Positions 20,714 to 28,660 of a stretch of DNA of 64,000 nucleotides are shown here, in pieces. The notes under the pieces were generated by a model. That model searched no databases, was not told the DNA's origin, and saw only the letters and a list, made by a program, of their open reading frames with translations. Origin of the DNA: Boseongicola sp. H5 (lineage in GTDB: Bacteria > Pseudomonadota > Alphaproteobacteria > Rhodobacterales > Rhodobacteraceae); NCBI GenBank assembly GCA_020622165.1, contig JACNMN010000006.1, positions 1 to 64,000 on the forward strand. Direction: 5' to 3'. Made by a program: the position numbers and the translations under genes. Each line of letters begins with the position of its first letter. The first letter of the stretch is position 1.

Positions 20714-21499
20714 ATGGCCATCACCACCGATCTTTCCGGGAAAACCGCGGTCATCACCGGTTCGAACTCAGGCATCGGGCTTGGCATCGCGCGCGAACTG
20801 GCCAAGGCCGGAGCCGATGTGGTGCTGAACTCCTTCACCGACACCAAGGACGATCATGCGCTTGCGCAGGAAATCGCGGATGTGACCGGGGTTCAGGCCC
20901 GCTACATCAAGGCCGATATGTCGAAGGGCGCGCAATGTCGCAAGCTGATCGAAGAGGCCGGCGCCTGCGATATCCTGATCAACAATGCGGGCATCCAGTA
21001 TGTCGCCGCGATCGACAAGTTCCCGGCGGAGAAATGGGATGCGATCATCGCCATCAATCTCAGTTCGGCCTTTCACACCACTGCCGCCGCGCTGCCGATG
21101 ATGCGGGAGGCCGGATGGGGCCGCGTGATCAACATCGCCTCGGCCCATGGCCTGACGGCGTCGCCCTACAAATCCGCCTATATCGCGGCCAAGCACGGGA
21201 TCGTCGGCCTGACCAAGACCGTGGCGCTGGAAACCGCCGAAGAGCCGATCACCGCCAACGCGATCTGCCCCGGCTACGTCCTGACCCCGCTGGTGGAGGC
21301 GCAGATCCCCGACACGATGAAGGAATACGACATGGGCCGCGAAGAGGTGATCAAGAACGTGATGCTGAAGCGCCAGCCCTCCAAGGAATTCGCGACCGTC
21401 GAACAGATGGGTGGCACCGCCGCCTTCCTGTGTTCGGAGGCCGCGGCCCAGATCACCGGCACCACGATCAGCGTCGATGGAGGATGGACGGCGTTGTGA
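20714..21499 (+). CDS. bdhA: D-3-hydroxybutyrate dehydrogenase
   Basis: A 261-aa classical short-chain dehydrogenase. The NAD motif is TGSNSGIGLG (15-24), followed by NNAG (90-93), and the catalytic triad Ser143, Tyr156 and Lys160 lies in IASAHGLTASPYKSAYIAAK. The PYKSAYIAAKHG sequence and the C-terminal GGWTAL are characteristic of 3-hydroxybutyrate dehydrogenase, which interconverts 3-hydroxybutyrate and acetoacetate in PHB degradation. The start MAITTDLSGK has GGAG nine bases upstream; a frame extension is ignored. It is followed by the pentapeptide and patatin genes on the same strand. Confidence 0.9.
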   Translation: MAITTDLSGKTAVITGSNSGIGLGIARELAKAGADVVLNSFTDTKDDHALAQEIADVTGVQARYIKADMSKGAQCRKLIEEAGACDILINNAGIQYVAAIDKFPAEKWDAIIAINLSSAFHTTAAALPMMREAGWGRVINIASAHGLTASPYKSAYIAAKHGIVGLTKTVALETAEEPITANAICPGYVLTPLVEAQIPDTMKEYDMGREEVIKNVMLKRQPSKEFATVEQMGGTAAFLCSEAAAQITGTTISVDGGWTAL

Positions 21500-21529
21500 C
21501 AGCGCAGCGGGCACACCGAGCCGGATAAG

Positions 21530-21550
21530 ACGTGTTTCGAAGAAACATGT
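21530..21550 (+). terminator. Hairpin after bdhA
   Basis: ACGTGTTTC and GAAACATGT pair over nine positions (one G-U) around GAA. There is no U-run. It may stabilise the bdhA 3' end or be a weak attenuator. Confidence 0.35.
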
Positions 21551-21560
21551 GGCCCGGCCC

Positions 21561-21640
21561 TGTCGCAAATCTTGGCGCAAGTAAAGCCTGACACATGGCC
21601 CTGCTCGCCATGCCTGACGCAGAAATTGGCGCAACAAAGG
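21561..21640 (+). repeat. Pair of ~26-bp imperfect direct repeats before the pentapeptide gene
   Basis: The segments 21561-21586 and 21615-21640 agree at 19 of 26 positions and share the block TTGGCGCAA. Their starts are 54 bases apart, about five helical turns, and the second copy ends on the ribosome-binding site of the pentapeptide-repeat gene. A duplicated regulator site is the simplest reading. Confidence 0.4.
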
Positions 21641-21649
21641 AGCCCACAG

Positions 21650-22081
21650 ATGACCGACGAACCCTTGGAAGCCGGCCGCGACAAGCTGGAGATCGACAAC
21701 ATGTATCTCTGCGGCTCCGCCTTCACCCGCGTCAATCTCTCGGAGGCCCGGTTCTCCGACAGCCACCTGATGGGGGCGACCCTGGACGACGTGAATGCCA
21801 CCGGGCTGATCCATGAAAACGTCAACCTCAGTGGCGCGCGCTACAATGATGTGAACTTGTCGGGCGCGCAGATCAGCAACGCCAACATGGCCGGGATCTC
21901 CGTGCGCGATGCCAACATGGCCGGTGCCCGCCTGTCCGACATTACGCTGAGCGGCGCTGTCATCGCGGATGCGAACCTGACCGGGCTGTCGATCGAGGAC
22001 GCCATCTTGAGTGGCATGACGATCAACGGCATTCCGGTCGACGACCTGCTGGCGCTTTGGAGCGAAACCCATGGCACCTAA
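21650..22081 (+). CDS. Pentapeptide-repeat protein
   Basis: A 143-aa protein. From about residue 25 to 125 it is built of tandem A(N/D)LxG-like pentapeptides (for example LSGARYNDVN, ANMAGISVRD, ANLTGLSIED), which fold as a right-handed quadrilateral beta-helix. Such proteins bind other proteins or mimic DNA; no specific partner can be inferred. AAAGGAG lies just upstream of the ATG. The stop overlaps the start of the patatin gene by 11 bases, which implies coupled translation and a shared role. Confidence 0.85.
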   Translation: MTDEPLEAGRDKLEIDNMYLCGSAFTRVNLSEARFSDSHLMGATLDDVNATGLIHENVNLSGARYNDVNLSGAQISNANMAGISVRDANMAGARLSDITLSGAVIADANLTGLSIEDAILSGMTINGIPVDDLLALWSETHGT

Positions 22082-23108
22082 GGCAAAACCGATCAATCTC
22101 GCCCTGCAGGGCGGCGGCGCGCATGGGGCCTTCACTTGGGGCGTTCTGGACGCGCTTCTGGACACGCCCGAGATCGAGATCGCGGCCATCTCGGGCACAT
22201 CGGCGGGCGCGCTGAACGGCGCGGCGATCAAGGCGGGCCTGTCACAGGGCAGCCGCGATCTTGCCCGGGACAATCTAGAATGGCTCTGGGAACAGGTGGG
22301 CGCCATCACCGATCAACGGTTCGCCCCCTGGCTCAATGCCACATCGCCCTCTGCCATCTCGGCGCTGATCGAAACCTCGCTGCCCTTCGCGATCTCGGAC
22401 AGCGTTTCGCGCATGGTCAGCCCCTACAGCTACGGGCCGTTCTACCAGAACCCGTTGCGGCGGATCGTGGAGCAGCTTCATTACGAGGACATCTGTTGCG
22501 CCGCCGGGCCCGAGTTTCATATCTGCGCCACCAATGTGCGCAGCGGCAAGATCCGCATCTTCGACGGAGACGACATCACCCCCGAAGCGATCATGGCTTC
22601 CGCCTGCCTGCCGACGATGTTTCAGGCGGTTGAGATCATCGATCCGGCAACCGGCAGGCTTGAGGCATACTGGGATGGTGGCTACACCGGAAATCCGGCC
22701 CTTTTCCCATTGTTTCACAATGGTTTGCCAAGCGACATTCTTGTCGTGAACATCAATCCGCTCCATCGGGAAGACGTACCGACCTCCGCCCGCGCGATCC
22801 AGAACCGGATCAACGAGATCAGCTTCAACACGTCGCTTCTGCGTGAACTGAGGGCCATTCACTTCGTTCAGCGGTTGCTCTCCAACGGCCATCTGAGTCC
22901 CGGCGCCATGAAACATGTCCTGGTCCATATGGTGGCCGACGACGCGCTGATGGCCCAGCTCTCCGTCGCCACCAAGTTGGTGGCCACGCCGCAGGTGCTG
23001 CATCAGTTGCGCGCCGCGGGCCGGGCCGCCTGCGAGGGCTTTCTGGAGACGCATTTCGACAGGATCGGGCAGGAAAGCACCGTCGATCTGGTGGAGATGT
23101 TCGGATAA
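22071..23108 (+). CDS. Patatin-like phospholipase
   Basis: A 345-aa hydrolase with oxyanion-hole glycines GGGAHGAF (14-21), nucleophile elbow GTSAG (42-46, Ser44) and catalytic Asp202 in DGG (202-204), the Ser-Asp dyad of patatins. There is no signal peptide and no TM segment. It follows bdhA and the pentapeptide gene. Patatin-like genes next to hydroxybutyrate dehydrogenase recur in alphaproteobacteria (recalled), so it may act on PHB-granule lipids or on PHB itself; that part is inference. Confidence 0.88.
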   Translation: MAPKAKPINLALQGGGAHGAFTWGVLDALLDTPEIEIAAISGTSAGALNGAAIKAGLSQGSRDLARDNLEWLWEQVGAITDQRFAPWLNATSPSAISALIETSLPFAISDSVSRMVSPYSYGPFYQNPLRRIVEQLHYEDICCAAGPEFHICATNVRSGKIRIFDGDDITPEAIMASACLPTMFQAVEIIDPATGRLEAYWDGGYTGNPALFPLFHNGLPSDILVVNINPLHREDVPTSARAIQNRINEISFNTSLLRELRAIHFVQRLLSNGHLSPGAMKHVLVHMVADDALMAQLSVATKLVATPQVLHQLRAAGRAACEGFLETHFDRIGQESTVDLVEMFG

Positions 23109-23111
23109 GGC

Positions 23112-23139
23112 TTGCGTTAATTCTGTATTTCATGAATAA
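23112..23139 (+). promoter_or_regulatory. Possible ars promoter/operator
   Basis: TTGCGT (23112-23117) and GAATAA (23134-23139) are spaced 16 bases apart, and the palindrome TTCATGAA (23129-23136) covers the -10 element. The gene starts at 23147, so the message would be nearly leaderless. An ArsR dimer on the palindrome would block this promoter. Weak consensus, low confidence. Confidence 0.3.
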
Positions 23140-23146
23140 GTGATTT

Positions 23147-23962
23147 ATGGACTCCGGGACAGCCACCAAGATACTCTCCACACTAGGTCATGAGGGCCGC
23201 CTGTCGGTGTTTCGCCTGCTGGCCAGACGTGCGCCCGATGCGTTGCAGCCCGGTGAAATCGCCGAAATCTGTGGCCTGAAACCCAGCACGCTCTCGGCCC
23301 ATCTGTCCGGTCTGGCCGAAGCCGGGATCGTCCGTTCCCGCCGCAGCGGAACATCGCTCTTCTACAGTCTCGATGCCGACCGCACCCGCGACTTCACCGC
23401 TTACCTGCTGGATGATTGCTGCCGGGGCCGCCCGGACCTGTGCGCGCCGCAGACCGGTGCCGCGAAAACGCATCATCCGAAAACCGTGCTTTTCATCTGC
23501 ACCGGCAATTCCGCCCGCTCCATTCTGGCCGAGGCCCTGCTCCGTGAGGCGGGCGGGGACCGGTTCGTAACCTGTTCGGCAGGCACCAGACCAAGCGGGC
23601 AGATCAATCCGCAGGTTCTCGACATGCTGCGGCGGAACGGCCATGACACTGGGGCGCTCCGGTCGAAGGACCTTGGCGAGATGCAAGGGCCTGGCGCCCC
23701 GCAATTCGACTTCGTCTTCACCGTCTGCGACCATGCCGCCAACGAAGAGTGCCCGGCCTGGCCCGGCCAGCCGATCAGCGCCCATTGGGGGCTGCCGGAT
23801 CCGGCCAGGGCCACGGGCACCGATGCCGAAATCGCGCTGGCCTTTGCCGACGCCTATCGTACGCTCGATGCCCGCATCCGGGCCTTTGCGGCCCTCCCGT
23901 TCGAAACGCTGGATCGCATGTCGCTTCAGGCCGAAGCGGACAGGATCGGCAAACTCACCTAA
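23147..23962 (+). CDS. ArsR repressor fused to arsenate reductase (LMW-PTP type)
   Basis: A 271-aa fusion. Residues 1-~90 are an ArsR/SmtB winged helix (LGHEGRLSVFRLLA, recognition helix near LKPSTLSAHLSGLAEAGIV, wing RSGTSLFYSL). Cys91, Cys92 and Cys99 sit just after it and could serve as arsenite ligands. Residues ~112-271 are a low-molecular-weight phosphatase-type ArsC with P-loop CTGNSARS (118-125, Cys118). It would sense arsenite and also reduce arsenate. The next genes are a second ArsC and a MIP channel, forming an arsenic operon. Confidence 0.88.
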   Translation: MDSGTATKILSTLGHEGRLSVFRLLARRAPDALQPGEIAEICGLKPSTLSAHLSGLAEAGIVRSRRSGTSLFYSLDADRTRDFTAYLLDDCCRGRPDLCAPQTGAAKTHHPKTVLFICTGNSARSILAEALLREAGGDRFVTCSAGTRPSGQINPQVLDMLRRNGHDTGALRSKDLGEMQGPGAPQFDFVFTVCDHAANEECPAWPGQPISAHWGLPDPARATGTDAEIALAFADAYRTLDARIRAFAALPFETLDRMSLQAEADRIGKLT

Positions 23963-23978
23963 ATTCAAACAGGACCCA

Positions 23979-24467
23979 ATGCTTAATTTCCTTGTTCTCT
24001 GTACCGGCAATTCCGCCCGGTCGATCCTGCTCGAACACATTCTGACCCACCGCAGCGCGCGCCGCATCCGCGCCTATTCAGCGGGCTCGCATCCGACGGG
24101 CCGCGTGCATCCGCAATCGATCGCCCTGCTGCAGAAGCTGGGCTACGACACCTCGACCGCGCGGTCCAAAAGCTGGGATGAATTCGCAGCGCCCGATGCC
24201 CCGAAAATGGACGCGGTCATCACTGTCTGCGGCTCGGCGGCGGGGGAGACCTGCCCGGTCTGGCCCGGCGCACCGGTCCGGGCGCATTGGGGCGTGGACG
24301 ATCCGGCGCAGGCAGCGGAACCCGACGTGACCGAGGCCTTCCAGACGGCATACATCGCTTTAGCGACACATGCCAATGCCTTGTTCCGGCTGCCTTTTGA
24401 AACCTATGATCGGGATGTGCTGCAAATGACCCTCACCAGGATCGGGACAGAATACAATGCTGAATAA
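23979..24467 (+). CDS. arsC: Arsenate reductase, LMW-PTP type
   Basis: A 162-aa stand-alone ArsC with P-loop CTGNSARS (8-15, nucleophile Cys8), a second cysteine region VCGSAAGETCPVWPG that supplies the relay cysteine, and the LPFETYDRD tail typical of the group. It reduces arsenate to arsenite. It lies 16 bases after the ArsR-ArsC fusion and overlaps the channel gene by 11 bases. It resembles the ArsC half of the fusion throughout (CTGNSARSIL, VCxxAxxExCPxWPG, AHWGxxDPA), suggesting an old duplication. Confidence 0.9.
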   Translation: MLNFLVLCTGNSARSILLEHILTHRSARRIRAYSAGSHPTGRVHPQSIALLQKLGYDTSTARSKSWDEFAAPDAPKMDAVITVCGSAAGETCPVWPGAPVRAHWGVDDPAQAAEPDVTEAFQTAYIALATHANALFRLPFETYDRDVLQMTLTRIGTEYNAE

Positions 24468-25113
24468 ACTCCTGGCCGAGGGGATCGGCACCGCATTTCT
24501 GCTGATCGGCGTCGTCGGTTCGGGAATCATGGCGGCCAGCCTTTCGCCCGACAACACCGGCGTGGCGCTGATGGCCAACGCCATTGCCACGGGCTGCATT
24601 CTTTATGTGATCATCACCTTGCTGGGGCCGATTTCGGGCGCGCATTTCAACCCGGCCGTCACCCTTGCCTTCCTTCTGCGGGGGGAGATCCCTGCGGTTC
24701 ACGCGCTGGCCTACATCCTTGTTCAGATCGGCGCGGGTATCCTGGGGGTTTGGATCGCGCATCTGATGTTCGAATTGCCTGTCCTGCAACTGTCCGGCAC
24801 GATCCGCAGCGGCCCGTCGCAATGGTTTTCCGAGGTGGTTGCCACATTCGGGCTGCTTTTCGTGATCCTCGGCGGTCTCCGCCATGCGGCGGCGGCGATC
24901 CCCACGCTTGTCGCGCTTTACATCACGGGCGCCTATTGGTTCACCTCCTCCACCAGCTTCGCCAATCCGGCCGTGACCATCGCGCGCGCGCTCAGCGACA
25001 CATTTGCCGGAATTCTCCCGGGAAACATGCCGGTCTTCATTGCGATGCAGCTTATCGGGGCCCTAGCTGCGGTGCTTCTGGCTCGCCGCCTCTTCGCGCC
25101 CACGTCCGGGTAA
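24457..25113 (+). CDS. Aquaglyceroporin-type channel, probable arsenite efflux (AqpS-like)
   Basis: A 218-aa MIP-family protein with six predicted TM helices and both pore motifs NPA (65-67 in HFNPAVT and 170-172 in FANPAVT). The second motif is followed by Ile-Ala-Arg, giving the conserved pore arginine. In Sinorhizobium meliloti an ars operon uses the channel AqpS to let arsenite leave the cell; position here, coupled to two ArsC domains and without an ArsB/Acr3 pump, points to the same job (inference). Confidence 0.85.
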   Translation: MLNKLLAEGIGTAFLLIGVVGSGIMAASLSPDNTGVALMANAIATGCILYVIITLLGPISGAHFNPAVTLAFLLRGEIPAVHALAYILVQIGAGILGVWIAHLMFELPVLQLSGTIRSGPSQWFSEVVATFGLLFVILGGLRHAAAAIPTLVALYITGAYWFTSSTSFANPAVTIARALSDTFAGILPGNMPVFIAMQLIGALAAVLLARRLFAPTSG

Positions 25114-25192
25114 CGCCACCGACCCCTTCCGGCATCGCGGTTCCGTGGCTGGCGGCCTTGCACCTTGTGGCGCAGCGGCATACCCAAATGCC

Positions 25193-26677
25193 ATGCAAGA
25201 GCCCTGCCCCGCCCCGTTCAATCTGGCCGCCCATGTCCTGTCCCCGGCCGCGCAGACACCGGACAAGATCGCCCTTGCGGTTCTGTCGCCAACCGGGGCG
25301 GACAGGTGGAGCTATGCACGACTGGAAACCGCCGTGCGGGGCATGGCCACCGGCCTTCTGGGCATGGGCCTGACGCCCGGCGACAGGGTATTGCTGCGCC
25401 TGGGAAACACCCCCGATTTTCCCATCGCCTATCTTGCCTGTATCGCTGTCGGGTTGGTGCCGGTCCCGACCTCGGCGCAGTTGACGACGCCCGAGATCAC
25501 GCGTCTGGCCGATGTCATCCGTCCCGCGCTGATCCTCGCCGCACCGGGTATCGCCCTGCCCGAACCCGTGCCCTGCCCGGTCGCACGCGATCTGGGCGCG
25601 CTGGCGGCCCATCCGGCGGCCGGGTATCTGATGGGGGATCCGGACCGGTTGGCGTATCTCGTCTTCACTTCCGGCACCTCCGGCAGGCCGCGCGCTGTGG
25701 CCCATGCCCACCGCGCCATCTGGGCGCGGCGGATGATGTGGGAGGGATGGTACGGGCTGACCGCGCAAGACCGGCTGCTTCATGCAGGCGCATTCAACTG
25801 GACCTTCACGCTTGGCACCGGTCTGCTTGATCCATGGGCCGCCGGGGCCACCGCTCTGATCCCTGCCGAAGGGTTGGAGCTGTCCGCCCTACCGCTCTTG
25901 CTCAAGCGGCACGACGTGACCATTTTTGCCGCCGCACCGGGTGTTTACAGAAAGATGCTCATGCAAAGCGAAATTCTTGCGCTGCCCCGTCTGCGCCACG
26001 GGCTGAGCGCGGGGGAGAAACTGCCCGAGGCTTTGCGCAAGGCGTGGCAGCGCGCCACCGGCACACCGGTTCACGAGGCGCTTGGCATGTCCGAATGCTC
26101 CACCTTCATTTCCGGCAGCCCGGCCAGACCCGCGCCGGAAGGCACGCTTGGCTATCCGCAAGCGGGGCGCCGGGTTGCGGTGCTGGACCAGGATGGGCAT
26201 CCGGTATCGAAGGGCGGCACGGGCACGCTGGCGATCCACCGCGACGACCCGGGCCTGATGCTGGGGTATCTGGAGGACGGCAAACCCCATCTGCCACTGA
26301 CCGGCGACTGGTTTCTGACCGGCGATCAGGTTTCCGAAGCGGAGGACGGCGCGTTGATCTATCACGGCCGCCGTGACGATATGCTCAACGCGGGCGGCTT
26401 CCGCGTCTCGCCCCACGAGATCGAGGCGGCCTTCGCGGACCTCCCCGGATTGACCGATTGCGCCGCCGTCGCCATCGAGGCGAGCGAGGGCGTTTTTATC
26501 GTCGCCATGGGCTATACGGGCCCGATTGAAGAGGATAGCCTGCGCCACGCGGCAGAGGCCGGGTTGGCGCGCTACAAGCAACCTCGTCTCTATGCCCGGC
26601 TTGCCGCCCTGCCCCGCACCGCAAATGGAAAGCTTGACCGCGCAGCCCTGCGCGCCTGCCTGAAGGAGGTAACATGA
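25193..26677 (+). CDS. AMP-binding acyl/aryl-CoA synthetase-like protein
   Basis: A 494-aa adenylate-forming enzyme. The P-loop-like motif is TSGTSGRPR (159-167), the core motif is in LTGDWFLTGDQVSEAEDG, the hinge is GRRDDMLNAGGFRVSP and the catalytic lysine is in TANGKLDR near the C-terminus. It activates a carboxylic acid to acyl-AMP and probably the CoA thioester. HEALGMSECSTFISGSP resembles benzoate/short-chain acid ligases; the substrate is not predictable. The ATG at 25193 is used, and the stop overlaps the FrnE-like gene by four bases. Confidence 0.85.
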   Translation: MQEPCPAPFNLAAHVLSPAAQTPDKIALAVLSPTGADRWSYARLETAVRGMATGLLGMGLTPGDRVLLRLGNTPDFPIAYLACIAVGLVPVPTSAQLTTPEITRLADVIRPALILAAPGIALPEPVPCPVARDLGALAAHPAAGYLMGDPDRLAYLVFTSGTSGRPRAVAHAHRAIWARRMMWEGWYGLTAQDRLLHAGAFNWTFTLGTGLLDPWAAGATALIPAEGLELSALPLLLKRHDVTIFAAAPGVYRKMLMQSEILALPRLRHGLSAGEKLPEALRKAWQRATGTPVHEALGMSECSTFISGSPARPAPEGTLGYPQAGRRVAVLDQDGHPVSKGGTGTLAIHRDDPGLMLGYLEDGKPHLPLTGDWFLTGDQVSEAEDGALIYHGRRDDMLNAGGFRVSPHEIEAAFADLPGLTDCAAVAIEASEGVFIVAMGYTGPIEEDSLRHAAEAGLARYKQPRLYARLAALPRTANGKLDRAALRACLKEVT

Positions 26678-27318
26678 TCAAGCTCGACATCCTGTCAGAC
26701 CCGATCTGCCCCTGGTGCTACATCGGCAAGGCGCAGCTTGACCGCGCGCTGGAAGCCGCGCCAGCGCATCCCTTCACCGTCGAATGGCATCCGTTTCAGC
26801 TGAACCCGGAGATGCCCGCAGGCGGCATGGATCGCCGCGACTATCTCGAAGCTAAATTCGGCGGCAGGGACGGCGCCATCGAGGTCTACTCCCGCATCGC
26901 GACACATGCGGAGGCCGCAGGTCTGGAGATCAATTTCGACCGGATCGCCCGCACGCCCAACACGCTGAACGCGCATCGCCTGATCCATTGGGCGGGGCTT
27001 GAGGGACGGCAAACGCCCATGGTCGCGGCATTGTTTCGCGCCTATTTCGTCGAGGGGAAGGATATCGGCGATGCCGAAAGCCTGGTGCAGATCGCCAAAG
27101 GTGCGGGGCTGGAGGCCGCCATGGTAACGCGGCTTCTGGCCAGCGACGCGGATATCGAGGACATTCGCGCCCGCGACGCCAATGCGCGCGCCAGGGGCGT
27201 CACCGGTGTGCCGACATTCATCATCGCAAACCAGCATGTCCTGACCGGCGCGCAATCTCCCGATCTCTGGTCCACTGTGATTGACGATATCTCGGACCAG
27301 CTGAAAGCCGCGGAATGA
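26674..27318 (+). CDS. DsbA-family thioredoxin-fold protein, FrnE-like
   Basis: A 214-aa cytoplasmic protein of the DsbA/2-hydroxychromene-carboxylate isomerase group. The redox motif CPWC sits at 12-15 in SDPICPWCYIGKAQL and the cis-Pro region is RGVTGVPTFII. Related FrnE proteins are cytoplasmic disulfide oxidoreductases; HCCA isomerases lack the second Cys, so a redox role is favoured. Its ATG overlaps the stop of the synthetase gene (ATGA), suggesting coupled expression. Confidence 0.85.
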   Translation: MIKLDILSDPICPWCYIGKAQLDRALEAAPAHPFTVEWHPFQLNPEMPAGGMDRRDYLEAKFGGRDGAIEVYSRIATHAEAAGLEINFDRIARTPNTLNAHRLIHWAGLEGRQTPMVAALFRAYFVEGKDIGDAESLVQIAKGAGLEAAMVTRLLASDADIEDIRARDANARARGVTGVPTFIIANQHVLTGAQSPDLWSTVIDDISDQLKAAE

Positions 27319-27417
27319 CTGCGCCATGTCCTCATGGCGGCCGAGTTTCTTCGCTTGGGGCATGCCGCCGCGCGGTGGCGCGTCGGGGACCGGCCGCAGG
27401 GCCTGCCGGGTGTTCGC

Positions 27418-28638
27418 ATGAGTGATGTCACGGCCCCTCCATCGGTGCGCCGCCTGTCGATGCCGGAGTTCATTGCCCTGATGGGGATGATGTTCGCCAC
27501 CATCGCCTTTTCCATCGATGCGATGCTGCCCGCGCTGCCCGACATCGCCGAGGAACTGACCCCGGACAGGCCCACGCTGGCGCAGCTGATCCTGACCTCC
27601 TTCGTGCTCGGCATGGGGCTGGGCACGTTTTTCGCGGGACCCTTATCCGACGCGTTCGGGCGCAAACCCGTGATCATCGCAGGTGCGGCACTTTACATCG
27701 GAGGGGCGATTCTCGCCTATGTCGCCCCGACGCTTGAGATGGTTCTGGCGGCCAGGGTGTTGCAGGGCCTTGGCGCGGCCGGCCCGCGCGTGGTCGCCAT
27801 GGCGATCATGCGGGATCTCTATTCCGGCCGGCAAATGGCCCAGGTCGTCAGCTTCGCGATGCTGGTCTTCACGCTGTTTCCGGCGGTCGCACCGATGATC
27901 GGCGCGGCGATCATCGCGGGCTTCGGCTGGCGCTCGATCTTTCTGGTCTTCCTGCTGTTCTCGGCCATCTCGGTGGGCTGGCTTCTGATCCGGCAGCCCG
28001 AAACGCTGCCCCGCGCCATACGGCGCCCGCTGCGGCTGAAGACCTTGTGGGCCGGGATCCGGGAGGCGCTCAGCCTGCGGCAGATGCAATTGTCGATCCT
28101 TGTGCAGACGCTGATTTACGGCGCGCTGTTCGGCACCATCTCCTCCATCCAGCAAGTGTTCGACATCACCTACGGGCTGCGCGACAGTTTCCCCTACTGG
28201 TTCGCGGTCATGGCGCTTTTGTCGGCGCCGGCGGCCCCGATCAACGGGCGGCTGGTGATCCGTCTGGGCATGCGCCCGCTGATCCGTGGTGCGCTCGGCC
28301 TGCAGACGGTACTGTCGGCGGTGGTCGCTCTGTCCCTTGCGCTCGGTCTTCTGGGCGCGCAGGAGTTCTGGCTTTACTTCCTCTGGAGCGCCACGATCTT
28401 CGCAACCGCGGGGTTCACCATCGGCAATCTCAACGCGCTGGCGATGGAACCCCTGGGCCATATCGCGGGGATGGCGGCCTCCTTGATGGGGGCATTGGCG
28501 ACGGTGGGCGGTGCGATACTGGGCGCGGCGATCGGGCAGCTTTATGACGGAACGGCGGTGCCGCTGGCCATAGCCATGGGCGTGTTGTGCCTGATCGGAA
28601 CGATCGTGATGCGCGCCATGCCGCGCGAGGCGGTCTGA
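27418..28638 (+). CDS. MFS multidrug exporter, Bcr/CflA type
   Basis: A 406-aa transporter with 12 predicted TM helices. The MFS motif A equivalent is GPLSDAFGRKP after TM2, and ARVLQGLGAAGPRVVAMAIMRDLYSG is typical of the Bcr/CflA drug:H+ antiporter subfamily. The substrate is unknown. The start MSDVTAPPSV is used rather than a longer frame. It follows the FrnE-like gene after 99 bases on the same strand and is convergent with mfd. Confidence 0.85.
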   Translation: MSDVTAPPSVRRLSMPEFIALMGMMFATIAFSIDAMLPALPDIAEELTPDRPTLAQLILTSFVLGMGLGTFFAGPLSDAFGRKPVIIAGAALYIGGAILAYVAPTLEMVLAARVLQGLGAAGPRVVAMAIMRDLYSGRQMAQVVSFAMLVFTLFPAVAPMIGAAIIAGFGWRSIFLVFLLFSAISVGWLLIRQPETLPRAIRRPLRLKTLWAGIREALSLRQMQLSILVQTLIYGALFGTISSIQQVFDITYGLRDSFPYWFAVMALLSAPAAPINGRLVIRLGMRPLIRGALGLQTVLSAVVALSLALGLLGAQEFWLYFLWSATIFATAGFTIGNLNALAMEPLGHIAGMAASLMGALATVGGAILGAAIGQLYDGTAVPLAIAMGVLCLIGTIVMRAMPREAV

Positions 28639-28660
28639 GCGCGTATCGCCGTCTACCCGG

